In this document: in pieces, positions 16,623 through 19,259 of the stretch
Layout: every line of letters starts with the position of its first letter
How positions within the stretch are numbered: position 1 is the first letter of the stretch
Assembly (NCBI GenBank): GCA_013115135.1
Contig: JABANP010000753.1
Coordinates: 1-19,259, forward strand
Direction: 5' to 3'
From: Perkinsus olseni
Taxonomy: Eukaryota > Perkinsozoa > Perkinsida > Perkinsidae
Length of the DNA stretch: 19,259 bases
Notes under the pieces: model-generated
Seen by the model: the letters and a program-made list of their open reading frames with translations, nothing else
Told to the model about the DNA's origin: nothing
Databases searched by the model: none
Program-made: the position numbers and the translations under genes

Positions 16623-16673
16623 TGTCCAGATTTGGACATTGTCCATCTGCAATTTTGCCGCAATTTGCGGCAA
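16623..16673. repeat. Three-arm cluster followed by a 19-bp palindrome
   Basis: TGTCCA-GATT-TGGACA (16623-16638) overlaps TGGACA-T-TGTCCA (16633-16645). TTGCCGCAA-T-TTGCGGCAA follows at 16655-16673. Confidence 0.9.
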
Positions 16674-16735
16674 GAAAAATAATAGGCGAAAAATAGGAAA
16701 AATACGAAAAATGCCAAAAAAGCCTAAAATTTGAG
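16674..16735. repeat. Phased A-tract island (3 of 4)
   Basis: Five or more A5-6 tracts (GAAAAAT, CGAAAAAT, GGAAAAAT and so on) spaced about 9-11 nt, starting right after the 19-bp GC palindrome at 16655-16673. Confidence 0.65.
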
Positions 16736-17060
16736 CCTCGAGCATACACAAGTGGGCCGAGTGCCTACAGGTCATCACCTTCGCCCGTAAGCGTGATTGA
16801 CAGTTGTATCAACGACGGTAATACCGCTGCACACTTGTTTCCCTCACGGCAGGCCTTGCGATGCGAACCGATGCAAATTGCCATCGATCAGGTGGGCGCG
16901 CGCCAAGTTCATGCGCTGCTCGACGAGTGCGATGCGTTGCATATGGTTCGGAAGTTGTTTAGGCGGGCCACGGGTGCTCGTGATGCCCCGCGATAAGCGT
17001 AGCGTTGCCTGCTCCTTCCATGATCACCTGCATCGCGCTAGTAGCACTCGGATCGTCTCG

Positions 17061-17170
17061 GTCGCCTCGATAGAGGCGACAGGAAAAATTTTCGTATTTT
17101 ACGGCTATTTTGCGCATTTTGCGAGTATTTTGCGCAAATTTCTTGCGGAAAAATATTTTTTTTATTTTGC
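17061..17170. repeat. Phased A-tract island with hairpin (4 of 4)
   Basis: GTCGCCTC-GATA-GAGGCGAC at 17061-17080 (arms 8, loop 4), then ATTTT tracts spaced 8-11 nt through to a T8 run near 17155-17162. Intrinsic curvature is likely. Confidence 0.65.
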
Positions 17171-17201
17171 AGGACATTGGTGCACCCTGGATATGGGCTG
17201 G

Positions 17202-17233
17202 ACCAGCCCGGCTGGTAGTACCAGCCTGGTACT
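17202..17233. repeat. Two abutting palindromes
   Basis: ACCAGCC-C-GGCTGGT (17202-17216) followed directly by AGTACCAG-C-CTGGTACT (17217-17233). The core ACCAG is shared, so arms alternate. Confidence 0.9.
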
Positions 17234-17318
17234 GATAGTCGATTATACTGTAGTTGTGGACTAGTCACTTTATTCCCTCGTTACCCTCGCCCCTCGATCA
17301 TGTTTCCCCGTGTTTACT

Positions 17319-18555
17319 TCATACTTTGGGGTTGAGGGATGAATCATCCCTCAGCATCATCATCCCCCGCAACATTTCTAGTGTAGTAGAATTGAGCACT
17401 CGCCGGCGGACACAACGTACAGACCCACTTCGACCTATCCTGCACGGCGTCGTGAACTTTCCGGACATAAAATACACCACCGACGCTATCTTCACTATGC
17501 CCTGGGTCTGCATGTAGACCCAGGTATCCACCAGGTTTCCACCCTTGCAGCCGCTAAAAATAGGAGCTCAAATGAGTAAGTTACCGTTGATCACTATTAA
17601 ACAGTGTCCCCTGTGTTCCTTAGATCCATCCGGAGTGCAACTCTCGCCTTAATGAACGAGCCTTATTCAAGTTGAATAATGCAACTCACTTGTTGCCAGC
17701 ACTCTTGCTGCAGTCCACAATCTGCTGAACAGAGAACGGAATGAGTGGTTTGATGCCAGTCTTGATCTGGAACCGGCCTTCAGCCGTGGCTGCCAGGAAC
17801 ACGAATTGCTCAACTCAGCTCGGAGCAGAATCAATTATTCTCCTACTGGCTGCCTGGATAGCATAACAACAGCCACAGTTAAGTTGATTTCTCACCGGTC
17901 CAACTGCACCAGCTGCAACCCAATCGACGGACTCCGGGAGATCGCTGAGGTTAGGCGGGGCGCGATACGAGATATCTAGCATGAGAGCCTCACGATGAGA
18001 CAGACCACAGGTTATGAGACTACTCTGATCGCCATCTAGTCCCGCGCTTACTCGTTAAATTGATAGTTGGCGTCGAGATGGGCGCCCCGCACAACAACCC
18101 CGCTGTGAATTCTTCTGCGGATAGGTCCGCAAAAGCATTGATGTCCGCGACATACTTAGAACTGATTCCTGACACAGTCGGTGGAGATCCGCCTGACAAT
18201 AAAAAGACTTGTAGACTTGAAATTAATGCGCCACTGACAGTAAGCCATCTACCTGCTTCTTCATTATGCTCCTCGTTGGCAGCAACAACATCCATGAGGG
18301 TCTTAGCGAACAATTCCCGACGCCTGTTGCGCTCGGCTTCGGAGTGGTACTCTTTCTGGTATCTGTGATCAACCAATGTATGCTGCCACCGACCTCGCTG
18401 TGGACCCCAGGAATCTCACTTCGCCATACCCGGTTCGGGTCCTACCTCACGATGAAATCGGCAAAGGCTTCGTCGATCTTCTGCTCACTCAGAGCTTCGC
18501 CAGGAGATGCCAGGGGAATTGTTATGGCCAGAACGAATGTGAAGCCTTTTCGCAT
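17319..18555 (-). pseudogene. Cathepsin L-like cysteine protease copy 3, 3'-truncated
   Basis: Exons match copy 2 nearly base for base: 18555-18451, 18382-18253, 18168-18052, 17975-17847 and 17789-17690, then exon 6 from 17553. Similarity stops at about 17491, inside exon 6 (after YMQTQGIVK). The frame continues through unrelated sequence to a stop at 17321-17319. The signal peptide, I29 prodomain, oxyanion Gln and catalytic Cys are kept; His and Asn are absent, so no peptidase activity is expected. The first codon after intron 4 differs from copy 2 (Met to Thr, ATG to ACG). It lacks a different, longer part of the 3' end than copy 1, so the two truncations are independent events. Confidence 0.8.
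17333..17353. repeat. Single-base-centre palindrome (21 bp)
   Basis: Arms TGAGGGATGA and TCATCCCTCA, perfect over 10 nt, around one A. It lies within the chimeric tail of cathepsin copy 3. Confidence 0.93.
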
Positions 18556-19259
18556 ATCCAGGCAACAATGGTATGATCGCTACCGACAGATCAATGAAGT
18601 GTGCTATGTAGTTCCGTTTCCATTCCCGGCGGGAATTTCCCGCATCGTAAACACACCAAAAAGGCCACAAGGAGCAGTCCAAGTTGCACTGACTGAACCT
18701 GCAGCCCGTACGCTGGACCAGGCTGCATCTCGCATCTTTAATCCCCGTTGGAAGTGGCCCGAGCAGGCGACGCCAGGTCGCGTAGGTTCCCCAATGCTCA
18801 ACGAGACAACCGGAGCCCGACTGAAAATTGGAGAATTCACATTCACGTCGCCAATTCACGTCGAGAAGCAGCCATGGAAGCAGCGGAAAAGGCCGAGAAA
18901 GAGGAGCAAAACCACTCAGTTAGATTGGGATTTAGACCGACCGTCACAACGAAGCGCGCCACTCCGACGATCTCTTCGACCACTACATCTTGGGACGCGC
19001 GTGCCACGCACCGGAATGTGAATGTCAGCCACTGATACGACTGACAACAACCTGTCTACTTCGTACGAGCCATGTACCCTACAATGAAGACAGTTGTGGT
19101 AGGAAACTCTGCACTCCGCTTGACCCTACTTGGAGAAGCTTCTTAGCGGTTATAGCTCCAAGACTTGGCTGTGTGTACATCGGCTCCGCTTGGCGAATTA
19201 CGGATGATATTGCTGGTCTTTCTGCCTTGGTCCCTGCCGAGGGGAGACGGTTTATGGCG
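17491..19259. repeat. Duplicated block, cathepsin copy 3 plus upstream DNA, runs off the window
   Basis: Partner of 9777-11540 or so in copy 2, continuing beyond the right edge. It is nearly identical to copy 2; the three single-base insertions near 18660, 18910 and 19240 are all in homopolymer runs upstream of the gene. Confidence 0.93.

Larger units (their letters stand above)
16235..17318. other. No firm gene; dense hairpins and A-tracts
   Basis: The plus-strand frame from about 16690 to 16996 has coding-like content in its second half (EPMQIAIDQVGARQVHALL, near 16868-16924) but starts inside an A-tract with no ATG and matches nothing I recognise. The rest is palindromes and low-complexity A/T tracts. 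Confidence 0.45.

Noticed and set aside
4609..16645. Palindromes as a CRISPR array or a single MITE family
   Set aside because: There is no regular spacing and almost no sequence is shared between sites; only the symmetry is shared.
16959..17268. Lys-rich minus-strand frames across the A-tract island
   Set aside because: The composition simply reflects the phased A-tracts; no motif or start context.
18266..19021. 251-codon plus-strand frame overlapping cathepsin copy 3 on the other strand
   Set aside because: It exists only because of single-base insertions in copy 3; copies 1 and 2 break the frame, and the first part is antisense to real cathepsin exons.
1..19259. tRNA, rRNA or other structured RNA genes
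   Set aside because: I found no cloverleaf with conserved arms and no rRNA-like segment; the many hairpins are explained by the palindrome class.

Overview
The window looks like nuclear DNA of a unicellular eukaryote. The readable genes are split by short GT-AG introns (about 30-140 nt), there are no operons or bacterial ribosome-binding sites, and long stretches lie between genes. Several putatively secreted proteins of peptidase families (papain-like C1, S41-like, a relic resembling A1 aspartic protease) occur together. That mix would fit a parasitic protist such as a Perkinsus-type alveolate, but the genus is only a low-confidence inference.

Layout, left to right. 1-3572 has no gene I can recognise; it holds two long unidentified ORFs, a perfect 46-bp tandem duplication and several palindromes. 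3573-4531 (minus) is a five-exon gene for a small secreted protein of unknown function. 4532-6038 is non-coding and palindrome-rich. 6039-7311 (minus) is a 3'-truncated copy of a cathepsin L-like gene. 8063-8450 is a dispersed repeat, repeated at 13661-14073. 9092-10841 (minus) is the intact nine-exon cathepsin gene, with prodomain and Cys/His/Asn triad. 12107-12678 (plus) is a decayed relic resembling the C-terminal half of a pepsin-like protease. 15117-16130 (plus) is the N-terminal part of an S41-like protein. 17319-18555 (minus) is a third, also 3'-truncated cathepsin copy; its duplicated block runs off the right edge. The three cathepsin copies lie in duplicated blocks (6091-8050, 9607-11580, 17491-19259+) that also carry about 0.7 kb upstream of the gene.

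The most striking signal is not a gene. The non-coding DNA is full of short perfect palindromes with a single unpaired central base (arms 7-10 nt, 15-21 bp in all). By hand I count more than 35 with arms of 7 or more, against about 1.2 expected by chance (19259 x 4^-7). Even-centred palindromes with arms of 6 occur at about the chance level, and I found none with arms of 7. Many form a three-arm pattern: arm, one base, reverse complement, one base, arm again. Comparing the two dispersed-repeat copies shows one such cluster arising by a 14-nt insertion made of the complement plus a second copy of the arm, as a there-and-back template switch would produce. Similar hairpins sit at the truncation point of cathepsin copy 1, across the stops and splice sites of the protease relic, and in exon positions where copies differ by hairpin-perfecting substitutions. 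I read this as an active or recent palindrome-generating process shaping this genome, and I know of no description of it.
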